Positions 48,995 through 64,000 of a stretch of DNA of 64,000 nt are shown here, in pieces. The translations under genes and the position numbers were made by a program. The notes under the pieces were generated by a model. It had not been told where the DNA came from. It saw only the letters and a list, made by a program, of their open reading frames with translations, and did no database searches. The DNA is from Cotesia glomerata (Eukaryota > Arthropoda > Insecta > Hymenoptera > Braconidae): NCBI RefSeq assembly GCF_020080835.1, contig NC_058160.1, positions 22,431,152 through 22,495,151 of the forward strand. Reading direction: 5' to 3'. The stretch's first letter is position 1. The number at the start of each line of letters is the position of its first letter.

Positions 48995-51900
48995 CGTAGA
49001 AAAATTTCCTGACAGGATCTTATGTCCACATGGGCATTCTATGCTAAATCGGTTTGAAAATTATTAATTTTCTTAATTTTTTTATATTTGTTAGTACCCA
49101 TCAAAAAAACTCTTATGACAGATTTTGAAATTTTTTTGATTACCCTTTCAAAAGATATTAAATTTTCAAAAAACTTACGCTTTTTTTTGGTTTTTTGCAC
49201 ATAAATTTTTCAATAATGGCTTAAGGAACTTCGAGCGTAACTAATGAGTCAAAATAATGTTAAAATTCTTTTTTAATTTTAGCCTTCCCAATATTCGTCA
49301 AAATTCTTTAATTTAATTTAAAATAATTTAAACAATTTAATAATTGATGATTTTGACTTATTTAATAAAGTAGAGTAATAAAATGACTTTTGTATTTATT
49401 GCTTGCCGGAATAAATCAACAGATTTGGCAATAGCGCGCTTGATTATACCCATAACAGAGACGTGGATGAGTGTGTGAGTTAAACATTTCGCTCTCTGTA
49501 ACTATATTTCTATCTTTTTCTTTTTTTTCAGCTGTTGACGCAATGTTGTCAAATCTTTACTCGAATAAATGGCTGACGATAAACGAGTTGCAAACATAAA
49601 ATTTGACTTTAAATATTTCAAAAATTATATCGGTAATGTATTATTATTAAATTATTTTTTATATTTTGCAATAATCCAAGTTTATTGTGTAGAGTTTTTT
49701 ATCCGTTAAAGTTGGGAGGTTAATATTGAAAAAAATAATTAAAGTCTCGACAAAAGTTTGTCCGCCATAAGAGCCCGTGTATAAGGAGATAAAATATGTG
49801 ATTTTTAAAATTTAATATCCGAGTAACTAAACGGTGAATCTTTTTAAAATTTTGGGATTAAATAAATGACGTATTTATTTATACGTATACTTAATTTCAA
49901 AGCTCAAAGTTGGAAATTATTTTTTACATTAGATTCGTTCGAACTTCCTTAATTGAAATTTTTTCTTCTCAAAATCTTCATTTTTTACGTACTTTAAAAA
50001 AAAAAGTTATTTAGTGCTAACAGATGTGAAAATTTTATTTTGACCTTAAAATTTTTTTTTCTAAAGTGAATACCTTTATTTATTTTTTTGAAAATTTTTT
50101 ATTATAAGCTATTCTTTACAACAACTTTTCAACTTCGTTTGGTCGTGGCATTCCCATAATCATTATTTTTTTTTGATTTTTGAAAATTTGAAATTTTTTT
50201 TTTTTTAAATCGTTATTTTTAATTTATTCTTACTTTTTTTTTTTTTTTTTTTAAACCAATAATTAATTATTTATGTTAAATAAGGCCATTTAAAAAAATT
50301 TACTTTAGTGAAGCTATATACTTTTATCCTATTAATTATATTTAAATCAAAGCTGTAATAGAGTAGTGTTAAACAATCTGTGATCCCATAAAACATTATT
50401 TGTCACACGATGGACGATTCCCGTGATTAAGATAGATAATTTCGGTGGGGCAATTCGGCTAATTCACCACTAGTATGGAAATACTAATGAAGATTCTCCA
50501 AACCGGAACCTACAAACTCGGCAGGCTGACGTATTTCATTGTCGTTATTTTTTTGTGCACTCGACAGTGTAATTATACTGACGTGGTTGAGCGTGAATTT
50601 GAATATTCCCAGTGGCAAAAGCTTTTGTTGGTACCTGACTGCTGACTCTGTGCTACTGTCTGTTTTAAAGTTATAAATACTGTGAAATTGTTTAAATTCT
50701 CATTCCGATTGTCTCTCATCAGAGTTTATTTCAGCAAATAATCTGACACGCAATTAGATTGCTTTTTAATCAGTAGTTTCTCTAATAGATGAGAAGATTA
50801 TATTAAAACCGCTTGAGTCGGTGGATTATCCATTTTTTCGAAGTAAAAAGTGATCGGTTAACGCTATAGAGTAAGTCGGGTAATTCTTTCAGTAACCGAA
50901 GGCACCCACACTTCTACTTCTACACTGTACATTTACTTCTGGTGCAGGAACACAACAGCGGTAGAAAAAAGAAAAATAACGAAGTAGATGCAGAAAAAAT
51001 GGTCTGGGGTGCTTTTAGTAGAGAATAGCTGATGTAGGTAAATGGGGTTCATCGAAGGAAGCTGGAGAAGGATAGAGTCTGGATTTACTTAGAGTTACGG
51101 TGGTACTGGTGGGATTTTCACCCGGATTTCCTCCCGTGAGAAAGGACCTTACCAGTCGAATTGGTTTTACCAGAACGGCTACATTTCACGATAAATACCT
51201 GAAAATAGATACGGATGTGTTTAATTTTTTTACGCTTAAACCGCCGCGATTTTATTTCTTTCTATTCTCAATATAAACTTTTTTTAATCCTCCACGAGTT
51301 GGGTACTCAAGAGCCATTACTTAGCTCACTAATTCGGAAAAGCGGTTTTAACGCACTCTTTTAAATTTTTTACAAGTCTATCTTTATTTTCTTCGGTAAT
51401 GTTCATGTTTAAGTTCCACCAACAGCAAGAACTGAGATCTAATTTCTTAGGTAGATTTTAAAAAATCAAAAAATTTTTTGAATTTCCAAAAAAGTTTAAA
51501 TTTTATAAAAAAATTTTTTGGTCATAAAAAATAGCTTAGATTCTATCAATTATTTTTTCACTTTTGACGATTTTTTAAATTTATTTCTTAGCTTCGAAAA
51601 TTTGAAAAATTTTTCTAAACATGAATTTCGAGCCTCAATCTTCAAAAATTTTTATCTATTATTAATCATTATCAATCTTATTTTTCTTACATATTTGTCT
51701 AAGAAATCTACTTATTAATGTTGGGTGCGGCCACACGACGCTTTAAAAAAAAGTACTCAGTTTATTTTGAAATTTGAACTGATAAGATTACTTCGGAAGA
51801 GTATAACATAAATCTTTCGAAAGATATTGCATTGAAAGTTCCAGCAGTGTGCAGTTACTGAAAAATAATTACCAAATTTACCGCATACCGCTGGTTACTT

Positions 51901-54472
51901 TCTGTTTAACGTTCTATTCAAGGCCATTAATCTAAAGGATGTCGATTAAACCGAGATAACTCTCTGGTCTTGTGTAATATATTTTTGAATTTATTTTCTT
52001 AGAAAGTTCGGCTGGTTGATAAAACCCAGAAAACGTGCTCGAGCTTACTATATAATACACCCCACTGTAATCATCCACCGTGTAACAGTCCTTGCTCCTT
52101 ACTTCTCTTTTAATCGAACTAATTCGGTAATTTATTTTATTTCCAAGTCATCCACTCTTGGTTCGAACTTTTCAAATAAGAAAACTTTTTAGTTTACAGA
52201 ATTATTATTTAGGATCCCGAACAACTACTTGGGTCAAGATATTTCTTTGTTTTCGCCTTAAAAAATTTTTTCAACTCAGATATTGATTTCATACAAATTC
52301 AAACCCCACAAGTAAAGTTTATTTTTCTTCCCCTATACTATATTTTATTTTCAGATTAATACTTTGAGTTCAGTATATAGTAAAAGTAAGAGAACGAAGT
52401 AATTTAATTGGCACTAATAAAAAACAAATTTGACGCCAAGTCGAGTTCAAATTTTGAAATTGCCGCAACAATGTTTCGCAATAAAAAACTATTGAGCGAA
52501 GAATATTTTTTGCTTGACTATAAAAGGGGGCTTACTCTCGGTCTATAGGATAAATTTAATTCAACTCATTTGAAGAGCTCCAAGATACTGAACCAAGTAT
52601 TTTTAATACGTCGTTTCCTCGCAATTTCATTTTAATCTTAGAAATTGAGGATCTCCGGCATAGCAGATATTCTAGTTCCTCTACTCTGAGCACACAGTGA
52701 AAATCTAGCGACGTGTATCCTCCGGCACTTGAATGAGATTGTTGAAATTAAAATCCATGTATGCACCGTCTATAGTCAGGGTAGCTGTTATAAAAATATG
52801 TATGAGACGGAAATTTTATCCTTTCATTAGTATTTGCCGTGCAAAGGACCTAGATTGGTGCTTTGGTACATAACAGCAAACGGAACAATACAACCTAATT
52901 AAAGCTAGATGTAATATACAACATTATGTTTGATTTTTTTTTCATGTTCTCATTTTATTCATACTTTGCTCTATTATTAAAATAGAGTTTTACATTTAAA
53001 ATTGAATGATTAAGGGGTTATACACAATTATAGTCGAAAAAAAGAGGTTTGCAATCATTTTTTCTGAAGAGTTTTTTTTAATTGATAATTGATTAATATG
53101 AAAATGGGTGTACATAAAATTTTTAATTTTAATTTTAACAAATAATGATTTTTCTTCAATATGATATCGTCAATTCGAATTAGTGAAGTTAAAAAAAATT
53201 GAGAAAAAAATTAAGCGCATATCACCACCAAAATACACCAATATAGTTCTTATCTCAACAAAACATAACTAATTCCTTAAATTTCAAACTTTTCTTGACT
53301 TTATTTTTTTTCTCAGTACAATAAAAAATACCACTCGACTTTTCAGCCATTCAGATTTGAATAAAGAATGTGTTTAATACACGCACTAATAAGTTTTGGA
53401 TATGAAAGCCATCAATAATGTATAGAAGAGTGTTGATGGATTAACCTTATTCCAACACCAGTCAATAATAAATTAACACAAGTACCATGCTAGAGAACTA
53501 TGTTTAGTTGATATTTCTATTATACCGTGACATCTGGGTTTAGCAGCCCAGACGCCGCCAAAGTTGGCCCGAGGTTCATCAAGTCTTTACTTATTCATGA
53601 ATTGGTCTCTGACAACCAGACCGCAAAACCACACGCAAAGTGGAAATGGCTGTTGGTCTCCGCTGCTTCATTTTCTAGCTTGCTCAAACAGTTTTATAAA
53701 GTCTTTGTTAAATTGAAACCATGCAAAGTTGCATAATTTTTCAATTGATTACCTTGTGCACGTTCTCGTTCACATCTCTCTTTCTCTCTTTCTTTCTATC
53801 TCTTTGGCTCAAAATAAAACAATATTCTCAAAGTCCACCTGGCAATATATCAACGACAATTAATTTGGATTTTCAGCAAATTCTTCGCTAGTCGAGAGTT
53901 GCGAACTACGATCCATAAATATCCATAAATATTACCGGTCTTCCCCACCTGGTGTGTCTGCTGCGAGCGAGTCCAGACTCTGTTTATTAGAAAATATTCC
54001 GCCAATTTCATCGGACTTTATTAGCCTCGTACACGCACCGACTGCACAATATTACGCTCATATCTCTTTTAATAATTTAATAAACAAATAAAATAACGAA
54101 AAAAAAAAAAATTAGCAAACAAAATAAAACTCACAACAGGTATGTTAATTTTATTAGTGATTTTCACCGCTAATTTATTTTATTTCCATAAAATTCATTA
54201 CAAAAATTAAAAACTATTTTATTTTTATCAAGGATCAAAAGTTGTCCACGCTAAAATCAATCTAAGGCAATAATTGGCAACACGCCGTGCTAAAAACTGT
54301 TCAAAGGTTTTAATTATCATCATTAAGGAGTCAGGCAGCTTGTTTCGTCAGATTAATCGTTAAATTAACCTCGTCAGCTTAATCCAGTTTATAGTGTCGG
54401 GATTGAGAGTGCTGTTTTACAATGACGTTAGTGAATCCTCACTACACGAGTTGAATTGTAGCCAAGAGTACC
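48995..54472. other. Gene-poor region downstream of the cuticular gene
   Basis: Mostly AT-rich with many poly(T) runs. GC-balanced unique stretches occur at about 50400-51200 and 52540-52900. The frame at 53527-53736 reads like no known domain. TTTATT at 54174-54179 could be a poly(A) signal for the cuticular gene on the minus strand. Confidence 0.35.
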
Positions 54473-56785
<2,313 letters not shown>

Positions 56786-56843
56786 TGTAGTGGTTGTACT
56801 GGAATCAGAAGTAAATCTGTGAATTGAAATGAGTATGGCGGAG

Positions 56844-56851
56844 AATTTATA
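56844..56851 (-). promoter_or_regulatory. TATA box of the cuticular protein gene
   Basis: TATAAATT on the minus strand about 60 bases upstream of the ATG at 56785, leaving room for a short 5' UTR starting near 56820. Cuticular protein genes commonly have TATA promoters and short leaders. Confidence 0.6.
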
Positions 56852-57890
56852 CTGTTGAATGGATGTACCCCGCCTTTAAGATTGCTATTGCATTACAATT
56901 AATCCCGGAAAGAGTGTTGTAAAAACTATCAAATGAAGGCCGAAGTGAGACAATTTAATATCTCAGTTACATATATGATACAATACAAGAGTTTGCTTGT
57001 AACCATAAACACGATCCGCTTATTTATCGCTCCTATAAGACTCTTTCAGCTTTTTACTTTCGTAAACGTTTTTCCGATTTCTTGAGTTGAGTTCCTTACT
57101 GCGCCTTTTCTGATGGGGAGAAACTCGATTCGATCACCCGAACGGCCTAGGGTTTGGGTTTATGGCAAAAAGTTTCCATTTGGTGTGCTTTTTTCGATTT
57201 CCAGTAGGTAGTACAGCGGACGAGTGTAGGGCAGATTTATCTTTCCTTAAACATGAAATCTATCACCAGGCGACTCTATTCTTTGGACTTGAGAGGGTTC
57301 GCGGGCGTTTGGGATCGGTCGCTCATTTGGACCGGGGATGAGTGCCTTTGGGACCTGAGAGCTTACTCTTGATTCAAATAAAACGATCGCTGGTTCCTCG
57401 TATTCCCCTCTGGATCGTTTTATTATACAAAAAGCCTCTAAATCGTCTTCTTTAAATTGACTTACCTCCGCGAAACGCGTACTTCTATTCTCTAGTTTCG
57501 TCTTTAGAAAATAGCGTTCGTCTAAGATTTGTTTCTTTAAAATCCTCCGCCTCCCGATTCCGGTCTCACGATTCTCCTTTTCCGTGTTACCTTTTTTCGA
57601 GATTTTCATTGTTAGTCTCTGTTCGCTCTGCTCGTGAACCTTCAAGATTACTCCGAAAATTTATTACCCATTCAGTAAAACATTTCTCGCGATTTTTTAT
57701 TTTTAATCGCGGCTATTTATTTAATCGCCAAGGACATAATTATAAATTGCCATTACTTAGAAGTTGGATCATTTAACCCGGAGTTTAAAACGTTAACATT
57801 ACTTAAATATTATATTAATAAGAGGAGAACTTTATCATGTCACGAGAAATGAAAAGTGTCATTTAGATTTTACGTTAATAAATTAACCTG
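56852..57890. other. Upstream region of the cuticular gene
   Basis: GC-balanced from about 57050 to 57650. A 132-codon minus-strand frame (57247-57645) is Lys/Glu/Arg-rich and matches nothing I know; no splice or start context supports it. Regulatory sequence is the likelier reading. Confidence 0.35.
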
Positions 57891-58120
57891 CACTGATAGA
57901 AGAATTCCTTAAGGAGTAATAATTTAATTTCTTAAAATTTTGTTAAATGGCTTTTGTGGGAATAAAAAATAATTTTTAATAATTGAAAATGTTTGTTAAA
58001 ATTTAATTATAATAAATATTTTTATGGTTGAGTCACCATATTGTTTGTTTACGCTGTACTAAATTGTGTAGTAGATTAAATGTTACAGTACATTTCAGCT
58101 TTTGTACCCACAGAATTGTT

Positions 58121-58269
58121 AACTTCCCGCTAAGAAAATTGAAACTTTTCAAAAATCGGGAAGTTATTGGTTTTACCCTGTTTTTCGAAAATCGAGTTTT
58201 CATCAGATCTCGACGTTTTAAGGTCACAGGAAGCTTCTCTGACTATTCCCGCGATGGTGTCCGTGCGGC

Positions 58270-58317
<48 letters not shown>

Positions 58318-59145
58318 CCTTTTATAACTTTTGAACGGCTCGGCCGATCGGATCGAAATATGTGGCGATCCAAAGAGTATCATTGCCATTAAATTTCATG
58401 AAAATTTGAATCGATTCGGTTTGCTAGATTTTGAGAAATCTCAAAAATAAAATTTTCAAAAAATCGTTTTTTTTGAATAACTTCTAAATGGCTTCACCGA
58501 TCAATTCCAAAAACTAATCAGCTTTTGAGCTTAAAAAACCACGTCGATTGCCACCAATCCCATCAAAATCGGTTGATTCGTTCGAGAGTTATCGAAAACG
58601 AAAAATTTCGAAAAAAGTGTTTTTTTCACATAACTTCGAGATTTCTTTTTGGATCATTTTTTACGAAATAAAATAATTATTAGAGCCCCAAAAATCACGT
58701 CGATTGCTACCAAGAATTGAAAATTGGTTGATTGGTTCGTGAGTTATCGTTGTCGAAAAAATTCGGAAAAAGTGAATTTTTCAAATTTCTCTAAAATTTT
58801 CGGTTCGATCAGTTTGTGTTCAAAAGTATATAATAGATTTTGAAAAAGTGCGTGGAATACTGCCTACCGTGTGAAAATCGATTCATTTATTTATAAATTA
58901 TTGCAGTTTGAAAATTCAAAAAATACTGTTTTATTAAACTTCTATTAGCCTTTTGAGCTCGAAGAGCTCAAAAGCATACAAAAGCTATTTCTTTGAGCTC
59001 GGAGAGCTCAAAATACACAAATTGTATTTTTGAGCTCGAAGAGGTCAGAAACGTTATAAGTGCAATTTCAAGCGTTTAGGTATGGAATTGGCGGGAAGTT
59101 GCAGGGATGGCCTTTAGGGTCAACCGTTTTCCAGATTTTTTTCAT
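58121..59145 (+). repeat. AACTTCCCGC repeat family, copy B
   Basis: Same order of blocks as copy A: AACTTCCCGC hairpin, AGATCTCGACGTTTTAAGG, a GT/TATG microsatellite (58271-58314), TATAACTTTTGAACGGCT, then three GAGCTCGAAGAGCTC-type palindromes (about 58954, 58994, 59030), and GCGGGAAGTTGCAGGGATGG with CAACCGTTTTCCAGATTTTT. The repeated phrases on CGATTG and GAGTTATCG suggest internal duplication. No gene is present. Confidence 0.75.
58271..58314. repeat. (GT)n(TATG)n microsatellite
   Basis: GT run passing into TATG tetranucleotides at the same place where copy A carries its long GT run. Confidence 0.9.
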
Positions 59146-59296
59146 TGTTTTTTGGAATTTTTTTTGTCAAACTGTGATTTATGTAATATAAAAATAAAAA
59201 AGTCGAAACGTTGCTGAAATATATGATTATTAACTATTAAAAAATTATTAAATATTGAGAATTCTTTTTAAATATTGAAAAATCTTTCTATCAGTG

Positions 59297-60503
59297 TAAT
59301 TGTATTGGAAAATAAAGATAACTGTTTAAATTTTCTTTATGTTACGTTGTTTTCAATTTAATCTACGTATAAAACATAAGAAAAAACAATTGGGCAGGTA
59401 CATTCACTTGCTCAATAACAACAACAGTACAGGTAATTAATGAAAATTTAATTTAAAGTTCTTGCATTATCGGGATCGAGTCTAGAGTCTCGGGTTCGGA
59501 CATTAGGGAGTAGGAATTGTTAATAATTCTCTTTGAAATGAAATTAAACTACGACATCCCCACTACATTTTGATTCAACCGGAAATTACATTAAATTTAC
59601 TGCTGATTCTATCGTCGACTTTTCAGTTCTCCTTTCGTTCTTTCTTCTATTCTCATTCATTTGCACCACCTATACCCCATCACCTTTTCCACTTTCCACT
59701 TTTCGCTGTTCTCGGGTCCTCTTTCCGTTTTCTACAAAATCCATTGGTTCTTCCGTGCTATACTCGGGGTCAAAAATAATTGTTTTTAGTGCAAGCTCGA
59801 CGTGATGCTCTTATCGATACCTTGAAAAACGGTATTTCTCTTTTATCAATGCTAAAGTTTAATGGATTGGAAGCTACAGCATCCCAATCGGTAACTTAAC
59901 TAAAATTCCGCAGAATCCAATAGCGAGGCTAAATTATCATCATCATTATTTTATTTAACTTGTCTTTTCCTCTTTTTTTTTTTTTTTTTTATTATTATTA
60001 CTCTTTATATATATTTTCTGACGACGATAAATCACCGCGAGCTATTTTTTAACTGTTACCTTTACTTTAAATTACCGGGATATCAAATCGGTATATTTTA
60101 ATACGTTTCTTCACACTCTGCTGATTTATCGTTTATTTATTTTAAAAACGTGACCTTATTTTTCACAGAATTTTTTTTTAATCATGCTGAAATTTTAATC
60201 GTATATTTTTTTTTTAATTTAGCGTTGATGTCATTAATTTAAATTTACTATACTAAAATTATTTTTGGGGATATTAAAAAATTTTTTGGTAATTTCTAGA
60301 ATTCTTTCCGTAATTTAGAACTTCTTCAGTAATAGTTTTTTATCTTTAATCCAATAATTAAATAAAATTCATGTTCGTAGAAATATATAAATTTTAACAG
60401 AGCATTAAATTTTCAAGAAAAAGAAAAAAATGATCCTTTTAGCTAAAAATTCAAACTTCAAATTTCAACAAATAATATTCGACTCCATTTATTGATTTCT
60501 ATC
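59297..60503. other. Intergenic, no feature recognised
   Basis: AT-rich sequence with CT-rich runs at about 59610-59720 and a poly(T)/TTATTA tract at 59965-60000. The 69-codon frame at 59570-59779 has no recognisable product. Confidence 0.35.
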
Positions 60504-61135
60504 TGTTCAGTGAACATGCCCAGCCGCGATCAAGTCGCCCCTGGGGGACTCCCAATTTCACGAGCCGCACCTGTCAACCACTAGTTCCCGCTTAAACTAA
60601 CCGCCTGCACAAAGCTTAGCTTGACTGTTCACGCCATGTCTCGACGCTGTGATTGGCTGATCGCTCCGCAGACATGCGCAATCAGCCTTCTTCCCCAAGT
60701 TGACGAGGAAGAAGACGCATTATTATTATTATCTTTCGCTTCCACGCTTTCGTTGCAACAAGTCGCCATTAGTATTTCTTTACTTTCGCTTTTTGTTAAT
60801 AACCCGCATTTCGCTTATTTAATAATTTAATCCGCTTAAATTAATTGTTATTAATTCGCTTTAGTTTGTTACAGATAAATTGTGTTATTTGTGCAATTAA
60901 TTCTCCGCTTTTCCAGTGCCGGCAGTGAGTTCAACCACGTGTCAACCGGCTTCGCTTTATTAATCACGCAGTGATTTATTTATCCGCTTTTATTTAAACA
61001 ATCCGCTAACTAACATATTAAATATAACTTGTATTTAGTGAAAATAAATTTATAGTGTTCATTTTAATAATAATTTACGCGTTTTAATTGAGATATCCAG
61101 ACAAAAACCTGATCCTCTGCTTTCCCGCAATTACA
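60504..61135 (+). mobile_element. LTR-like repeat copy 2 (uninterrupted, 632 bp)
   Basis: Begins TGTTCAGTGAACATGCCCAG and ends CTTTCCCGCAATTACA. It is the uninterrupted counterpart of 13321-15052, in the opposite orientation, with near-continuous similarity (CGCCCCTGGGGGACTCCC, CCGCCTG, CCAGTGCCGGCAGTG). TG...CA ends fit a solo LTR; no internal region or clear duplication is seen. A TATTATTATTATCTTTCGCTT core is shared by both copies. Confidence 0.6.
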
Positions 61136-62263
61136 TCATTTAACATTATCGTTTAATTTCTGTTGACAAATAAAATTGGAAACTTTTAGTAAAACAATTA
61201 AAGAGTTTGAATAATTAGTAATTCAATTACCATTGCATAATTTTCGGTAATAAAACCTCCTAGTAGGACGGTCGCTTTTAAATTGATAAAAGTAAAGTAA
61301 ATTTAATACTCGTTGTAATACAAGAAGTTTTCCCAGATAAAAAATTCAACGATCGCTAGTAAATGTCGTATCATAAAGTACTCAAATAACATTTTCTACT
61401 GCTGGTGAGGTGTGTAGAGGGATTACTGCTGAACTATAAAAGTAACAGAATGTCAAAAGTTTTTAGTGACTCTGCAGCATACATTGTAAAGAAACAGTAA
61501 CACCAAAGTTACGACTATTTTATGCACTAATTTATATTTATCTCGTTGCAATTGAAAAAACTTTTGTTTTAATTTGGACGTACTTTGTTCCACTTCACGT
61601 AATATATAGTATCATACCACCTATATTGTATAGTTTAATACTGTACGGTAGATGTCCAAAAAATTAAAATGCGATGTGACCGTTCTTGAGCGCAATCTGC
61701 GGGAAATGTTGATTGCTGACCCACTTGCTATTGAATTGCGGAAGGAACAAGACACCACTGACCCCGAAACGTTATTTTCAGCCGTGTCCTATTTCTTTCC
61801 TTGAAAAAAGAAAAAAAAAAAAAAAACAGAAAAGCTTGAGTAAATAGAGAAAACATTTGCTGCAAGGTCCAGATATAAATATATTATACACTGAATACTG
61901 AGCAAAGAGCAAGGAATAACATTGCGGTTACATCCGCAAGAGTACTCCTTACTACTGGTTAGATATCGGATCGAGGCTATTCAAGAATAGAACTAGTTCC
62001 TTATTTCGTTTCTGCACAAACTTTCAATACCTTGATCCTATTTTTCGAGTTTTCTGTTTGTTTTTTCAATAGTACTAGAATTCGTTCGACCAATTGCTGC
62101 GTTATCAGTTTCCTACTCATCAATAAGTGGCTTTTGTGGGTACTCAATTTTTTTTATATTTTTAACGAGATTAAAAAAGTTTAGTAGAATACTAAAGAAT
62201 TTCTAAACGACCAAAAAAGTTTATACTAGTTTATTGATCATTTTTTTTTTTACTTTCATTCAA
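61136..62263. other. Intergenic, no feature recognised
   Basis: Unique-looking sequence. A GC-balanced piece at about 61650-61800 (GACCGTTCTTGAGCGCAATC) has no open frame of use. Confidence 0.35.
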
Positions 62264-62812
62264 CACTGAAAAAAAAAAACTAGTTCAAGAGAAATATTTT
62301 TGATCCGGTAAAGAACTGGTTGTTTTTATTCAAAAATTTTTTGTCTTGCATGCCATTTTGTAATACTTTCAGAAATTCAAAGTATTCAATAAATACAATC
62401 AATTTCTTCATAAAGAACAATAATTGAGGAGCTGATTTTCAAAAAGGTATCTTTTCACATTTTAAAAGAGCAGTTTTTTGAACTTTTAAATATTAATTAC
62501 TTCAAGAATTATAAAGATTTCGTAATGAAAATTGAATTGTAGCTTCATAACCGATAGCACTTTATAGCTAAATTAAAAAAGTTTAATAAAAATATTTATA
62601 ATTGAAGATAACCAGTTTTTTGTCTCGATCAATAAAAAATGAAAAGATACCCTTTTGAAACTCAACTCCTCAATTATCCAAAACTAACAATAATTTTGTT
62701 TAATTTTTATCTTAATTTGATTTTTGAATTAATTCAAACTAAATATCTTGAAATAAGGCGAAAATTTTTCAGACAATATTTTTCCTGAATCAAGTAGTTT
62801 TTTTTTCAGTGC
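62264..62812. repeat. CACTG hairpin element
   Basis: Ends CACTGAAAAAAAAAAACTAG and AGTTTTTTTTTCAGTG. Inner arms pair (AAAAGGTATCTTTTCA against AAAAGATACCCTTTT; GCTGATTTTCAA). Part of the same TA/CACTG family, although TA is not preserved on the outer sides. Confidence 0.6.
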
Positions 62813-62889
62813 ATAATTGATTTTTAGATGAAAGTAAAACATATTCTTCACATTAATTTTGAAATCAACAATAACCAACTTCAAATTGA

Positions 62890-63740
62890 ATTAGATAAAT
62901 CGAATTCCTAGAACTGATCTATTGTTTATTATCACAAAGTAGATTTGATCAAATTGATAGAGGCAAGGAAGGTGAAAGAGGACAGGCAGGAGTGGACAGT
63001 TCGTTATTGTCGTAGAAATATCAGATCCAAAGAACTGAAGCAGGACGAGGACGAAGACGAGAAGAGAGTAAAGAAACGTAAACATATATATACAACACCG
63101 GTGATCGGTGAGGTCTGGTATCGACGCAGTGTGTCTCGTCGATATAAGAGTTGGTTGTTGCCCCCGAGTAATTCGTGGCGTCTGCAGCGAACAGGATTTA
63201 TTTGCCGGATTACGTTGTTCTGATAACAGGATGAAAAAAATCTAAAACTCGTAGAATAAAATAAATAAAAAGTTAGCCTTGTGCTAGTGTCTCTCTCGAG
63301 TAGAGAATGAGACAGAAGATAAGTACAGGAGCGTCTAGCCTTCGACGATAGAACACTACAACTACCGAACTACCGGTTTCAATCTATTTGTCGAGCTTTC
63401 ATCCGTTGTCGTTCGTATAGATTGATCGAAACGGATTGCTGGACTCTGTTGCCGACTATAACCAGATAACAAAGCTATTCCGGTAGCAATGTACTTTATA
63501 TGGTCCACACACACATCCACAAACTTGGTATGAACAGCCTGGTATTAAAGCAACAAAAGAAAGCTTGTATAGATGACTTAAGCCAGAAACGAGTTTGCCA
63601 ACTAAACAGGAGCTAAAAAAGGTATCGCGGGAATTAGCGAATTGAAACCATCTCGAATCCCTATCTCGGAGAGTGCTAATTAATGGATAGCATTTTTCTC
63701 GGTATGGGCATTTTGCTAGCTTTTTTCCAGAGTCATTCAA
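62890..63740. other. GC-balanced unique block
   Basis: Unique-looking block with short frames on both strands (62945-63223 plus, 63456-63740 minus), none with a family match. It may be regulatory or part of a non-coding transcript. Confidence 0.3.
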
Positions 63741-63845
63741 TATAATCCTGGATTAGATATTGAAAGAAATGGTTAGACCAATCATAGATAATTATATTAA
63801 TTAATTAATTCAATTTGTAATTTCAATATTCGAATTAAAAATTCT

Positions 63846-63960
63846 TTAACCCTTCGTACCTGTTGTGTTTTTTTTGTCTCACTTGCACTATAACGCCGCC
63901 CTATAAGTTGAATGTTGTTGCTTGAGAGAAATTTTCATAGCAACCGGCTCGAAGGGTTAA
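63846..63960. repeat. Small TTAA-flanked MITE (CCCTTCG ends)
   Basis: TTAACCCTTCG at 63846 and CGAAGGGTTAA ending at 63960 are perfect inverted ends within TTAA. CCCTT-type ends at TTAA are close to the piggyBac consensus. Only 115 bp, no coding. Confidence 0.75.
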
Positions 63961-64000
63961 TTCAAAGTCTTTAATTTTAAATTTTCGAAATTCTTTGATT

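Larger units (their letters stand above)
57891..59296. mobile_element. CACTG element enclosing repeat copy B
   Basis: Left end CACTGATAGAAGAATTC at 57891, right end GAATTCTTTT...AATCTTTCTATCAGTG at 59296 with TA after it. The match of the two ends suggests one CACTG element into which the AACTTCCCGC repeat was inserted. Confidence 0.5.

Noticed and set aside
57247..57645. 132-codon minus-strand charged frame upstream of the cuticular gene
   Set aside because: No recognisable domain and no supporting exon structure; kept only as a note in the regional entry.
62945..63223. 92-codon frame rich in Lys, Arg and Asp
   Set aside because: No start context, splice partner or family match; its make-up follows a purine-rich DNA stretch.

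Overview
This window is nuclear DNA of an animal, almost certainly an insect. It is AT-rich, its genes are split by GT-AG introns, and the proteins fit insect families: a laminin alpha end, an Nrdp1/RNF41 E3 ligase, an SLC15 peptide transporter, a PB1-domain protein and an RR-2 cuticular protein. The dense load of short hairpin DNA transposons, and one repeat family that I associate with parasitoid wasp genomes, make a hymenopteran (possibly a braconid) my best guess. That species guess is inference.

Layout. 1-3334 (+) holds the last four coding exons of a laminin alpha chain, whose introns contain TTAA-flanked elements, one of them a three-level nest. 4554-8551 (-) is a complete three-exon RNF41/Nrdp1 gene, tail to tail with laminin. 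9971-20997 (+) is a complete SLC15 (PEPT) proton-coupled oligopeptide transporter with three alternative first-exon sets, all in phase with one common exon. 23068-26387 (-) is a five-exon gene for a PB1-domain protein of about 990 residues that I cannot name, tail to tail with the transporter. From about 26.4 to 54.4 kb I see no supportable gene. The stretch is made of repeats and several more GC-balanced unique islands. 54473-56785 (-) is a four-exon RR-2 cuticular protein gene with a signal peptide and a TATA box. 56.8-64 kb is again repeats plus unique non-coding sequence.

The genes do not form a pathway; they are neighbours in a normal eukaryotic arrangement. The structural interest lies in the transposable elements: a 2.4 kb near-palindromic foldback element with perfect 9-bp target duplications (46540-48985), six TTAA-flanked elements or MITEs, a large family of TA-flanked CACTG hairpins, a tRNA-headed SINE with a 10-bp duplication, two 631/632-bp LTR-like repeats (one ending 14 bp before a splice acceptor of the transporter), and a cluster of GC-looped hairpins. 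No bacterial-type system, CRISPR array or viral gene was seen. Coordinates and splice sites were read by eye and not checked by alignment.
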